From Duncaniella sp. (GTDB taxonomy: Bacteria > Bacteroidota > Bacteroidia > Bacteroidales > Muribaculaceae), in contig JAMPEV010000001.1 of NCBI GenBank assembly GCA_023664955.1, positions 1,583,328 to 1,647,327 of the forward strand: DNA of 64,000 nt, in the 5' to 3' direction. Positions 52,029 through 61,338 of this stretch are shown here, piece by piece. The first letter of the stretch is position 1. Each line of letters begins with the position of its first letter. The notes below the pieces were generated by a model. It did no database searches and was not told the DNA's origin. It saw nothing but the letters and a program-made list of their open reading frames with translations. The position numbers and the translations under genes were made by a program.

Positions 52029-53312
52029 ATGAAAGCTCGCATTTTTACATTAACGATAATAATGGTGATAACCGTGGCATTATGTCATGCTATCACAGTT
52101 GAGGAAGTTCCTAACGTTCATGTTAAGAACAAATATGAATATGTTTCTAACCCTTCGGGGATTCTATCATCCCAAGCAGTGAGCAATCTGAACCACACCA
52201 TACGCCAACTATGGGAGAGCACGTCGGTGGAGCTTGTGGTTGTAGCCGTCGACCAAGTAGACCCTGACATGACACCCGAAGAGTTTGCTACCAGACTGTT
52301 CGAGAAATGGGGAATTGGAAAAAAAGACAATGATAACGGAATTTTAGTGCTCGTAGCACGTGACGACAGGGCAGCCATCATCCGCACAGGCTACGGCATG
52401 GAAGGTGTGATCCCCGACATAATAGCGGGTCGAATAATACGAAATGTTATGTTTCCGGACTTCAGGGAAGGACTGTATGACAATGGCACAATAGCCGGTG
52501 TCGACGCATTGGTAAAAGTCATCGAAGACCCGCAATACGCTGAGGAGCTGAAATCCAAATATGGAAACGATTCTCACCGCGCATCCGAAAATGACCTTAC
52601 CGCCGGAGAATTCGTGACATACTATTTATGGTTTGCCCTTTTCATTGCCATAGTGATGCTTATTGACGTAATTTATGCGATATTATCAACATCAAAACTC
52701 GACGAAGTGCAACGCTACAGAGCCCTTGACGCACATAAGACAGCGGCCCTGTTTGTTGCCTTCCTATCATGTGGAATTGGTATCATCCCTTACTTGATTC
52801 TCAAGCGGAAGATGCACTCAATACGCCGCCACAAACGAGCATGCCCGAATTGCCAAACCCAGATGGAGCTTATCGACGAAGAACATGATAACGACTATCT
52901 TACGCCGGCTCAGGACACCGAAGAGAAAATAAACTCCATTGATTACGATGTGTGGCACTGCCCACATTGCCATGAGACAGAAGTCCTTCCGTATGTAAAT
53001 CGTGAAACAAACTATACTACTTGTCCTCAATGCGGAGCTCGCGCCATGAGCCTTGTTGATCGACGCACATTACGTCAATCCTCAGTGAATTACGAGGGCG
53101 AAGGAGCTGATATATACGTATGTAAAAATTGTGGCAATCAGCATCATAAAAAATTCAGGATTCCCAAAAAGGCCGATCCCGCAGCCGCAGCGGCAGCCGG
53201 AGCTGTACTTGGCAGTATGCTCGGTGGAAGCGGAGGTGGCGGAGGCGGTTTCTCTGGTGGCTCTTTTGGAGGCGGTATGACCGGCGGCGGAGGCGCAGGC
53301 GGACGATGGTAA
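52029..53312 (+). CDS. TPM-domain membrane protein with zinc ribbons
   Basis: A 427-residue envelope protein. A signal peptide (about 1-21) is followed by a TPM (TLP18.3/Psb32/MOLO-1) domain at about 35-165 (SGILSSQAVSNLNHTIRQLW, NGILVLVARDDRAAIIRTGYGMEGVIPD), membrane segments at about 196-217 and 238-260, then four CxxC zinc-ribbon pairs (CPNC, CPHC, CPQC, CKNC; about 273-375), and a Gly-Ser-rich C-terminal tail ending GGAGGRW. The TPM domain should face the periplasm and the zinc part the cytoplasm. The function is unknown. Its stop overlaps the next gene by 7 bases. Confidence 0.82.
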   Translation: MKARIFTLTIIMVITVALCHAITVEEVPNVHVKNKYEYVSNPSGILSSQAVSNLNHTIRQLWESTSVELVVVAVDQVDPDMTPEEFATRLFEKWGIGKKDNDNGILVLVARDDRAAIIRTGYGMEGVIPDIIAGRIIRNVMFPDFREGLYDNGTIAGVDALVKVIEDPQYAEELKSKYGNDSHRASENDLTAGEFVTYYLWFALFIAIVMLIDVIYAILSTSKLDEVQRYRALDAHKTAALFVAFLSCGIGIIPYLILKRKMHSIRRHKRACPNCQTQMELIDEEHDNDYLTPAQDTEEKINSIDYDVWHCPHCHETEVLPYVNRETNYTTCPQCGARAMSLVDRRTLRQSSVNYEGEGADIYVCKNCGNQHHKKFRIPKKADPAAAAAAGAVLGSMLGGSGGGGGGFSGGSFGGGMTGGGGAGGRW

Positions 53313-54673
53313 ACAACATTGCCGATTTCATTTGTGGCTATCCTCTGTTCATCCTTTTAATTGGTGGAGGCTTCTTCCTGTTCTTTTATACAGGGATGGT
53401 TTCTCTCCGACATTTGCCATCGGCAATGCGCGAACTTCGCTCAAAGCAGTCGCTGACGGCCGGTGAACAAATTTCCTCAATACAAGCTCTCGCTTCCGTT
53501 GTAGCAGCCACAGTGGGAATGGGAAATATCGCAGGCGTGGCAATCGCACTTGTAATGGGAGGTCCCGGTGCCATTTTCTGGATGTGGGTCAGCGCATTAG
53601 TAGGTATGTCCACAAAATTCCATGAAGGAGTATTGACCACTAAATATAAGACACTTTCGGAAGGGGGCAAACCAACCGGAGGCACAATGTATATCATTGA
53701 CCGTGGTCTTGGCCAACGATGGCACTGGCTCGCCATCACTTTTGCCATAGCCGGAATGTTTGGCACTCTTTGCATCATGAATGCCAATCAACTGACGGAA
53801 GCGGTGATGGCCACTTTCACAACAACTCAGTGGCTAACGGAAAGTCCATTTTTAGGGACAGTGTCGGGAGTGACCGGCTTTAATAATGAATCATCATTTC
53901 GACTACTTGTAGGATTTGGAATAGCGACATTGGTAACATTGGTAGTGGTTGGAGGTATACAGCGAATTGCCAAAGTGGCCACATGGCTTGTCCCTTTCAT
54001 GGTTCTTCTCTACTTTGTCCTTGTAGCTTATATCATTGTGACACACATATCAGAAGTTCCGGACGTTTTTAAATCAATTTTTGCTGAAGCATTTAATTTG
54101 CGAGCCGGGTGGGGAGCACTTGTGGGGATAGCGATCATCGGAGCCCGACGTGCTGCTCTTGTCAATGACGCAGGTGTGGGCACTGCAACGATAATGCATG
54201 GAGCATCATCCAATCAGCAACCTGTGCGTGAAGGACTTATAGCAATGCTTGGACCGAGTATCGACTCGGGCTTCGTATGTACCTTGACAGCCATCGCTAT
54301 TCTTCTATGCGGAGATTTCAACAGCATAGAAGGAGTCAAGGGGCTCGAAGTGGCAATGAAAGCATTTGGAAATGCCATACCGATGGGTGAATTTCTCTTA
54401 ATGGCGATAGTGATATGCTTTGCGTTATCGTCGATGTTTAGTTATAGTTTCTATGGCAACAGATGTGCTGCATATTTATTCGGGGAGAAAAGAGCAAAGT
54501 TCTACACTTGGTTTTTCATAATATCACTTGTAATTTTTGCTGTGATGCCACTTGGGATGGCGGTAGGCTTTTGTGACCTTTTCTATGCGCTAATGGCCTT
54601 CCCCACCATGATTACACTCATTATGTTAAGAAAACAGGTTAAGGAGGAGATAAAAGTACTAAAAAAACTATAA
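53306..54673 (+). CDS. Sodium:alanine symporter (AGCS family)
   Basis: A 455-residue membrane transporter that imports alanine or glycine using a Na+ gradient. About eleven hydrophobic segments are visible. Signature regions: VAATVGMGNIAGVAIALVMGGPGAIFWMWVSALVGMSTKFHEG (about 67-109), GGTMYIIDRGLGQRW, and GARRAALVNDAGVGTATIMHGASSNQQPVREGLIAMLGP (about 280-318). The start overlaps the TPM gene by 7 bases, so translation is coupled. It shares a downstream hairpin with gapA on the other strand. Confidence 0.92.
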   Translation: MVNNIADFICGYPLFILLIGGGFFLFFYTGMVSLRHLPSAMRELRSKQSLTAGEQISSIQALASVVAATVGMGNIAGVAIALVMGGPGAIFWMWVSALVGMSTKFHEGVLTTKYKTLSEGGKPTGGTMYIIDRGLGQRWHWLAITFAIAGMFGTLCIMNANQLTEAVMATFTTTQWLTESPFLGTVSGVTGFNNESSFRLLVGFGIATLVTLVVVGGIQRIAKVATWLVPFMVLLYFVLVAYIIVTHISEVPDVFKSIFAEAFNLRAGWGALVGIAIIGARRAALVNDAGVGTATIMHGASSNQQPVREGLIAMLGPSIDSGFVCTLTAIAILLCGDFNSIEGVKGLEVAMKAFGNAIPMGEFLLMAIVICFALSSMFSYSFYGNRCAAYLFGEKRAKFYTWFFIISLVIFAVMPLGMAVGFCDLFYALMAFPTMITLIMLRKQVKEEIKVLKKL

Positions 54674-54682
54674 ATTAAAAAT

Positions 54683-54708
54683 CCTCGGCAGCCAGATGAC
54701 TACCGAGG
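54683..54708 (-). terminator. Hairpin between convergent AGCS and gapA genes
   Basis: CCTCGG (54683-54688) pairs with CCGAGG (54703-54708). Read on the minus strand it is followed by ATTTTTAATTT, so it works best as the gapA terminator. The plus-strand tail is not T-rich. Confidence 0.65.
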
Positions 54709-54742
54709 AACCTTATATTATGAAATGTTTAAGGCTTAATGA

Positions 54743-55897
<1,155 letters not shown>

Positions 55898-56025
55898 TTA
55901 AAATAATCCGCATCAAATAGAAATAATTTTGGGTGAAATGTTGTTTTTCTTAGGATTTTTGGGACCCTATTGTGACAAAATGACAATTTAAGTGTTATAA
56001 TAGGTAGCGTTACGAAAATAATAAT

Positions 56026-56033
56026 TATTTTTG
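56026..56033 (+). promoter_or_regulatory. -7 box of the mscL promoter
   Basis: TATTTTTG (exact TAnnTTTG), 88 bases before the mscL start. The -33 element is unclear. Confidence 0.45.
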
Positions 56034-56120
56034 CAATATGATCCGATGTTTTCTAGTACATTACGTTTCAAAATGCTATTAGACGTTTCAAAATCAATTT
56101 AATTATAAATTAATAAATTT

Positions 56121-56552
56121 ATGTCATTTATCAAAGAATTTAAAGAATTTGCGATGCGCGGCAATGTCATTGACATGGCAGTCGGTGTGGTAATCGGTGC
56201 CGCTTTCGGCAAAATCATCTCATCACTCGTGGACGACATTATCATGCCTTTGGTCGGTGTGGCCACAGGCGGTATGAATTTCACTGACTATAAGTGGGTA
56301 ATCCAGCAAGCTGTTATCGACGGTTCAACTCAGGAAGTCCTCAAACCTGAAGTGACTATGAACTGGGGCTCATGGATTCAGACAATCGTTGATTTCTTAA
56401 TCGTAGCTTTCTGTATTTTCGTTGCTATCAAGGCAATCAACAAACTCAAACGCACTAAGCCAGAGGAGCCGGCTCCTGAAGCACCGGCCGAACCGACGAA
56501 GGAAGAAGTGCTCCTCACTGAGATTCGCGACATCTTAAAAGAGAAAAAATAA
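56121..56552 (+). CDS. mscL: Large-conductance mechanosensitive channel
   Basis: A 143-residue inner-membrane channel that opens under osmotic downshock. The N-terminal amphipathic helix and first membrane segment read [44 protein letters not shown] (about 3-46), the most conserved part of MscL. The second segment is at about 86-108 ([23 protein letters not shown]). A Pro-Ala-Glu-rich linker leads to the C-terminal helix ([13 protein letters not shown]). Single gene followed by a perfect terminator. Confidence 0.97.
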   Translation: MSFIKEFKEFAMRGNVIDMAVGVVIGAAFGKIISSLVDDIIMPLVGVATGGMNFTDYKWVIQQAVIDGSTQEVLKPEVTMNWGSWIQTIVDFLIVAFCIFVAIKAINKLKRTKPEEPAPEAPAEPTKEEVLLTEIRDILKEKK

Positions 56553-56620
56553 ATACTACCTCATAACATATCGGGGATTTAGACATATACCAAAGTATAT
56601 CCGACACCCTTTATATGAAT

Positions 56621-56656
56621 GAAGCCTGGAACCTAATTTGTTCCAGGCTTCGCTTT
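56621..56656 (+). terminator. Terminator after mscL
   Basis: A perfect 12-bp stem (56621-56632 with 56640-56651), a 7-base loop and a GCTTTG tail. The T tract is weak but the stem is very stable. Confidence 0.75.
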
Positions 56657-56658
56657 GT

Positions 56659-56751
56659 ATTAGAATTGATGATTATAATTCCCTAACAGAAGGTTAATTA
56701 GAATTGATGATTCGAATTTCATAATCGTAATATTAGAATTGACGATTATGA
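56659..56751 (+). repeat. Three copies of an AT-rich 20-base repeat
   Basis: ATTAGAATTGATGATT-type units at 56659-56680, 56697-56718 and 56732-56751, spaced 38 and 35 bases apart. Within them, 56720-56727 and 56743-56750 (CATAATCG/CGATTATG) form an inverted repeat. The array lies between the converging mscL and pullulanase genes. Confidence 0.75.
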
Positions 56752-56779
56752 CAATCTAGTCCTGAAATTGCTTTCCATT

Positions 56780-58777
56780 TTATTTTTCAAGAGCAAGGAT
56801 GAGAGCTGACCGAGGCGCTACGGTTACTTTTCCACCTTTAGAGGTTCCTAATCCGTCAGCTTTAATCTTACCATCATCTGCCACAACTATCCAATCGCCC
56901 TTGCGTATCTTCATCTCACGAGCTTCATCTGCCCCATTGAAAATCACCTTTATCTCTTTCCATGAATCACCATTGGCATGGTCAATAAGAGAGTAAGATA
57001 TCAAATTGGGTTCTGTCACGCTGTCAAACTTCATATGCTTTTGCACTTGATCAGCAGTGGTCATACGGAATGCCGGATGATCTTTACGAAGCTTGATGAG
57101 TTCTTTGTAATATTCATATTGTTCGGCGTTGACATGACGGAGATTCCAGTCGATAGCGTTGATAGAGTCAGGAGATTTATAGGAATTGTGAACACCTTTC
57201 TTATCACGGAAAATCTCCTCACCGGCGAATATAAACGGAGTGCCTTGCGATGTCAGCACGATAGTTTGGGCAAGTCGTGCAGCCCTCTGACGTTCTGCGT
57301 CAGTGGCATCGGGCATTGACTTCCTGAGTTTATCGGTGAGCATCAAGTCATCGTGGCATGACACATAATTTATGATCTGAGTCGGAGCAGCAGCATACGG
57401 GAACTTGGAATTATTGCCTTTAGAATAATCAACCTGCGGATGGGGTGTAGCAGCAACAATACCGATTTTCACAGTTTCTTCCAGTCCGGGCTTACCGGTA
57501 GCGAATCCACGGTCAGCGGCATCAGTGTAATGTCCTTTGATTGCATCACGAATATCATCGCTAAACACAGCGATGTCAGGCATCTTAGAAACGTTCTCTT
57601 TGAGAGCACGCTGCTCGACGGGTAGAGGAGAATCACCGGCTGTCCACCCTTCACCATAAATGAAAATATCAGGGTTAATTTCCTTAAGAGCGGCAGCTAC
57701 TTCATTCATTGTCTCAATATCATGAATAGCCATCAAGTCAAAACGGAATCCATCGATATGATACTCTTTAGCCCAGTATTTTACAGAGTTGATAATATAG
57801 TCACGCATCTGCTGGCGCTCGGACGCTGTTTCATTACCGCATCCGGAAGCATCGCTGTAAGAACCATCGGGACGATGACGATAGTAATAACCCGGAGCGG
57901 TGAGTGAGAAATTGGAGTCATCATTATTGGCAGTGTGATTGTATACAACATCCATAATGACTCCTATTCCATTGTCGTGAAGATTCTTCACCATCTCCTT
58001 CATTTCGATGACACGAGCGGCGGGATCAGCGGGATTAGTGGAGTATGAACCCTCGGGGGCATTGTAATTGAATGGGTCATATCCCCAGTTGTACTGATTT
58101 AACTGCAGATTGGTCTCGTCTACGCTATTATAATCGTATGAGGGAAGAATATGCACATGTGTGACTCCTAAATCTTTAAGGTGATCAATACCCGTGGCTT
58201 CCCCTTCAGGGTTTTTAGTGTCTGGTTCAGTGAGAGCTAAGAACTTACCTTTGTTAACAATACCCGATGATGGATGTTCGGAGAAATCACGATGGTGCAT
58301 TTCGTAGATTACAGCGTCATTGATATGAGCTATGGCTGGTCCCTTGTCATTTTCCCAACCTTCCGGATTGGTAGTGGAGAAATCAATAATCGCCGCTCTG
58401 ACGCCGTTAGGTCCTACAGCTTTAGCCCATACACCTGGAGTTTCAGCGAGCCACTTATCATTATCCTTAATCGAGAAGGTATAGAATGAGCCGTAAAGTT
58501 GTCGCGGCACACTTGCCACCCAAGTCCCCTTTTCTGAACGGGTCATATTAATAGTGTCGGTGGCTTCAGTGTTAAGGCCGGTTGGATACAAAATAACCTT
58601 AGCGGCTTGGGCATCAGGAGACCAAAGCCGCCAATGCGTCCCGGAGGCATCGACCGTGAGTTCCAGATCCTCGCCCGAATAGGAGGGATATGATGCATAC
58701 TTTGCATCCGGAGATTGTGCAAGTGCTGGTGTGGCACATCCTATTGCGGTGATTGTCACAATTGTAGTTAATTTCAT
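56780..58777 (-). CDS. pulA: Type I pullulanase (GH13), secreted
   Basis: A 665-residue alpha-1,6-glucan debranching enzyme that cuts pullulan, glycogen or amylopectin branches. A signal peptide (about 1-20, ending PALA) directs it out of the cytoplasm. A CBM48-like N-terminal domain (about 30-130) precedes the GH13 barrel. The pullulanase hallmark YNWGYDP is near residue 229, with DVVYNHTA, the nucleophile in GFRFDLM, the acid/base in IYGEGWTAGDS, and VSCHDD (all in the barrel). No SusC/SusD pair is adjacent, so it is a lone enzyme. A palindrome covers its -7 box. Confidence 0.93.
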   Translation of the reverse strand: MKLTTIVTITAIGCATPALAQSPDAKYASYPSYSGEDLELTVDASGTHWRLWSPDAQAAKVILYPTGLNTEATDTINMTRSEKGTWVASVPRQLYGSFYTFSIKDNDKWLAETPGVWAKAVGPNGVRAAIIDFSTTNPEGWENDKGPAIAHINDAVIYEMHHRDFSEHPSSGIVNKGKFLALTEPDTKNPEGEATGIDHLKDLGVTHVHILPSYDYNSVDETNLQLNQYNWGYDPFNYNAPEGSYSTNPADPAARVIEMKEMVKNLHDNGIGVIMDVVYNHTANNDDSNFSLTAPGYYYRHRPDGSYSDASGCGNETASERQQMRDYIINSVKYWAKEYHIDGFRFDLMAIHDIETMNEVAAALKEINPDIFIYGEGWTAGDSPLPVEQRALKENVSKMPDIAVFSDDIRDAIKGHYTDAADRGFATGKPGLEETVKIGIVAATPHPQVDYSKGNNSKFPYAAAPTQIINYVSCHDDLMLTDKLRKSMPDATDAERQRAARLAQTIVLTSQGTPFIFAGEEIFRDKKGVHNSYKSPDSINAIDWNLRHVNAEQYEYYKELIKLRKDHPAFRMTTADQVQKHMKFDSVTEPNLISYSLIDHANGDSWKEIKVIFNGADEAREMKIRKGDWIVVADDGKIKADGLGTSKGGKVTVAPRSALILALEK

Positions 58778-58793
58778 GAAACGATTTAATTAT

Positions 58794-58816
58794 GTAATCT
58801 TCAAAGATAAGATTAC
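58794..58816 (-). promoter_or_regulatory. Palindrome over the -7 box of the pullulanase promoter
   Basis: GTAATCTT (58794-58801) and AAGATTAC (58809-58816) are perfect inverted repeats with a 7-base centre. The minus-strand -7 box TATCTTTG (58809-58802, exact TAnnTTTG) lies in the centre of the palindrome. This is a typical position for a repressor operator. No -33 element is evident, which also suggests an activator could be needed. Confidence 0.6.
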
Positions 58817-58876
58817 TATGAAAAGAATGTAAGTATGTAGGTATGTATGATTAATCGGCAGGCAAGTAGAAACAGA

Positions 58877-58908
58877 GGTGAGACGATGTAATTTTACGCC
58901 GTCTCACC
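58877..58908 (-). terminator. Terminator after the coiled-coil lipoprotein gene
   Basis: GGTGAGACG (58877-58885) pairs perfectly with CGTCTCACC (58900-58908), 12 bases after the stop codon on the minus strand. The T tail is weak. Confidence 0.7.
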
Positions 58909-58920
58909 CCTATTGAAAGT

Positions 58921-59802
58921 TTAGTCAACTTGAATAACGAGGAAATTAGAGAGTTGCCAGAACTTTGTCGGGTCGGTAATCTTTATAACTTTCTGGTTGT
59001 TGACATCGTCAATCTGGTAGGATTCGGATGGCTGAGAAGTAAGAATTTTAGCCTTCTTACTGTGAGTGGGGATCTCTGTGAGGGTACGCTTGTCACCAAC
59101 AGTGAAATAACTTTCGTCAAAGTCGCCCTTCATCACTTTTGTCTTGCGGAGGAATCCTGACTGGAGGATTTTCTTTTCCTTAAGCTCTTTGCTTGTTCCG
59201 ATAGCATAGAAACATTCGTTAAGCTCGTTGGTGGCAGCCGTGGCCTCTTCGATAGCAGCATCCTTCTGGGCGCGCTCCTCGGTCAAACCTGAGTTAAGAG
59301 AATCAACGGCAGTGTTAAGGTCGATTACGGTGGTGCTGAGTTCCTCTATTTTAATATTTGCGGTAGCAAGTTGGTTGGTAAGTGTTGCTATTTCAGTCTG
59401 TTGCTCAGCTATTTGCGATTTAAGGTTCGAGATAGTACGCTTGAGGGTAGAATTCTCTCCTCCGGTAGCCTCAAGTTTCTTTTCGAGTTCTTCGAGACGC
59501 TGTCTACGCTCCTGAAGAGACTGCTGAATAGCAATCATATCATTCTTAATCTGAGCCTTACGGGAAGCTGACTCACCGCCTAAATTCTCGGGGGTTGAAA
59601 TAATCTTTTCGAGGTCCTTAATTTGAGCCATACCGTCGGAAATGTCGTTAACGAGAACGAGAAGGCTGTCCTGTGTGGCAAGGGTCTCACGGAGGTCGCC
59701 TTTAAGCTGCTCGTTTTCTGCCTGGGCATTTTTTAGTTTATCGCCGTTACATCCTGTAAGTAGCGTTGCAGCAACAACTGCGATTGAAACAATTTTTTTC
59801 AT
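58921..59802 (-). CDS. Coiled-coil lipoprotein, function unknown
   Basis: A 293-residue lipoprotein. The start at 59802 is fixed by the signal peptide MKKIVSIAVVAATLLTGC, with lipobox LTGC and lipidated Cys18; an in-frame ATG at 59874 adds a non-signal-like tail. Residues about 20-195 are a long coiled coil rich in Gln, Glu, Leu and Lys with heptad-like spacing. A compact C-terminal domain (about 200-293) contains CFYAIGTSKELKEKKILQ and ends TKFWQLSNFLVIQVD. The family is Bacteroidales-type and unnamed. A role in outer-membrane or envelope spacing is a guess. Confidence 0.78.
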   Translation of the reverse strand: MKKIVSIAVVAATLLTGCNGDKLKNAQAENEQLKGDLRETLATQDSLLVLVNDISDGMAQIKDLEKIISTPENLGGESASRKAQIKNDMIAIQQSLQERRQRLEELEKKLEATGGENSTLKRTISNLKSQIAEQQTEIATLTNQLATANIKIEELSTTVIDLNTAVDSLNSGLTEERAQKDAAIEEATAATNELNECFYAIGTSKELKEKKILQSGFLRKTKVMKGDFDESYFTVGDKRTLTEIPTHSKKAKILTSQPSESYQIDDVNNQKVIKITDPTKFWQLSNFLVIQVD

Positions 59803-59877
59803 AGAAATTTGTTGAAAAGTGAAAAGATTCAAAACACAATTATAAGTCTGATTATCAGTCATTATATCAACCAAACA

Positions 59878-60588
59878 TTAATCTTTGTATTTATTTTTAT
59901 GTATTTTAGGTGTATCGTCATCCTTCGCACCCAAAATTATAACAATTTCTCCCTTAGGAAGGTTTTCAGTGAAGTAATCTTTCAGCTCTTTAAGTGTGCC
60001 GCACACAGTTGTGTCATATATCTTAGATATTTCTCGCGACACTGATGCAGGTCTATCCTCGCCACACACGGTGATCAGTTGCTCGAGGGTCTTTACGAGT
60101 CTGACAGGTGATTCGTATATAATAGAAGTGCAATCGCTGGCAGCGATACGTTCGAGTCTTGTTGCCCTCCCTTTTTTCTGAGGCAGAAATCCTTCAAAAG
60201 TGAAACGGTCAGTAGGCAATCCGGAATTAACCAACGCCGGAACAAAAGCCGTAGGTCCCGGAAGAGTCTCAACAGGGATGCCTTCACGGCGACATTCACG
60301 AGTGAGAAGGAATCCGGGGTCGCTGATGCCGGGTGTACCTGCATCGGATATCAAAGCTATATCTTCGCCGGCGAGAAGGCAGTCAATGATTGGGCGTACG
60401 GTGGTGTGTTCGTTAAACTTATGGTGGCTCGAACAAGGTGTGGTAATGTCAAAATGACGGAGAAGATGTGAAGATGTACGGGTATCCTCTGCATAAATTT
60501 GTGCGACAGACTTCAAAACTTCTACAGCACGCGGAGTCATGTCGGCCATATTGCCTACTGGGGTGGGGACAATGTAGAGCTTTGCCAT
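59878..60588 (-). CDS. rsmI: 16S rRNA (cytidine1402-2'-O)-methyltransferase
   Basis: A 236-residue tetrapyrrole-methylase-fold enzyme that methylates C1402 of 16S rRNA in the P site. Family segments: LYIVPTPVGNMADMTPRAVEVL (about 3-24), AEDTRTSSHLLRHFDI (about 34-49), DAGTPGISDPGFLLTREC (about 82-99), LPGPTAFVPALVNSGLPTDRFTFEGFLPQKKGR (about 108-140). It is the third gene of a run with the hypothetical at 60602 and dacB (gap 13 bases). Confidence 0.95.
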   Translation of the reverse strand: MAKLYIVPTPVGNMADMTPRAVEVLKSVAQIYAEDTRTSSHLLRHFDITTPCSSHHKFNEHTTVRPIIDCLLAGEDIALISDAGTPGISDPGFLLTRECRREGIPVETLPGPTAFVPALVNSGLPTDRFTFEGFLPQKKGRATRLERIAASDCTSIIYESPVRLVKTLEQLITVCGEDRPASVSREISKIYDTTVCGTLKELKDYFTENLPKGEIVIILGAKDDDTPKIHKNKYKD

Positions 60589-60601
60589 AAGCTGAGAGAA
60601 A

Positions 60602-61312
60602 TTAGAAATGTTTCTTTACAATCTCCATAAATTCCTTTACATCCTCATTACCAGGATCCCAACAGAGGTCATTGTAGAAATACTCCTCGGCTTCGTCAAA
60701 GTCGCCCATCTGTGCGATGACATACAGGGTCTCGTCAAACTCATCCTGAGAATTGCGGAATAGTTCACGGCGAAAACGGAATTTATCGTTGATTGTGAAG
60801 GCTTTGAAGATGTCACGAGCTCGGTCGCGGGCAAGTTTGTCCTCAAGGCGCAATGTTTCCTCCGCATCTTGCTTAGGCTCATCCTTCTCAATGCGTTTAT
60901 CAACTAGTACCGAAGGTATTGTAACTTCAGCTTTTGGAGCTGATGGTCCTGAAACTTCAGCCTTCATGGTAGACATTTGTGGATTAACCGGCTTACGGTA
61001 TGCATCCCCTATTTCTTCTTCAATTGCAGCCTTGGCAATAGCTTTTTGGTCTAGGTCAGGATTCTCCTGGAAAGCGTCCTCTGTTTCCTCTTCAATCACG
61101 GCTTCAACTAATGCCTCCTGATCGGGAGTGGGAGTGTGTACCGGGACAGGAATATCAGCTTGAGACGGTAGATATGAAGCAAGACGACGGATTTTGCCCT
61201 CCAATAGTTTAGTCATTTCAGGTGATGCCTCTTCACCACGGTTGATGTGGAGCATCAAGAGTCCCTCTATTTCATATGTGAGATTAAGAAGAGAAATATA
61301 GTCTGTTGCCAT
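60602..61312 (-). CDS. Conserved hypothetical protein between rsmI and dacB
   Basis: A 236-residue acidic protein with three visible parts: an N-terminal helical region (about 1-50, YISLLNLTYEIEGLLMLHINRGEEASPEMTKLLEGKIRRL), a low-complexity Glu/Pro/Ala linker (about 55-155) with two related copies of a A-(I/V)-E-E-E-(T/I)-x-D-A-(F/Y) segment, and a C-terminal helical domain (about 160-236, DIFKAFTINDKFRFRRELFRNSQDEFDETLYVIAQ). I do not recognise a named family. No signal peptide or membrane span is seen. It is 26 bases after dacB and is co-transcribed with it. Confidence 0.7.
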   Translation of the reverse strand: MATDYISLLNLTYEIEGLLMLHINRGEEASPEMTKLLEGKIRRLASYLPSQADIPVPVHTPTPDQEALVEAVIEEETEDAFQENPDLDQKAIAKAAIEEEIGDAYRKPVNPQMSTMKAEVSGPSAPKAEVTIPSVLVDKRIEKDEPKQDAEETLRLEDKLARDRARDIFKAFTINDKFRFRRELFRNSQDEFDETLYVIAQMGDFDEAEEYFYNDLCWDPGNEDVKEFMEIVKKHF

Positions 61313-61338
61313 ATATCAGTTCAGTGTTTAGTAGAATT

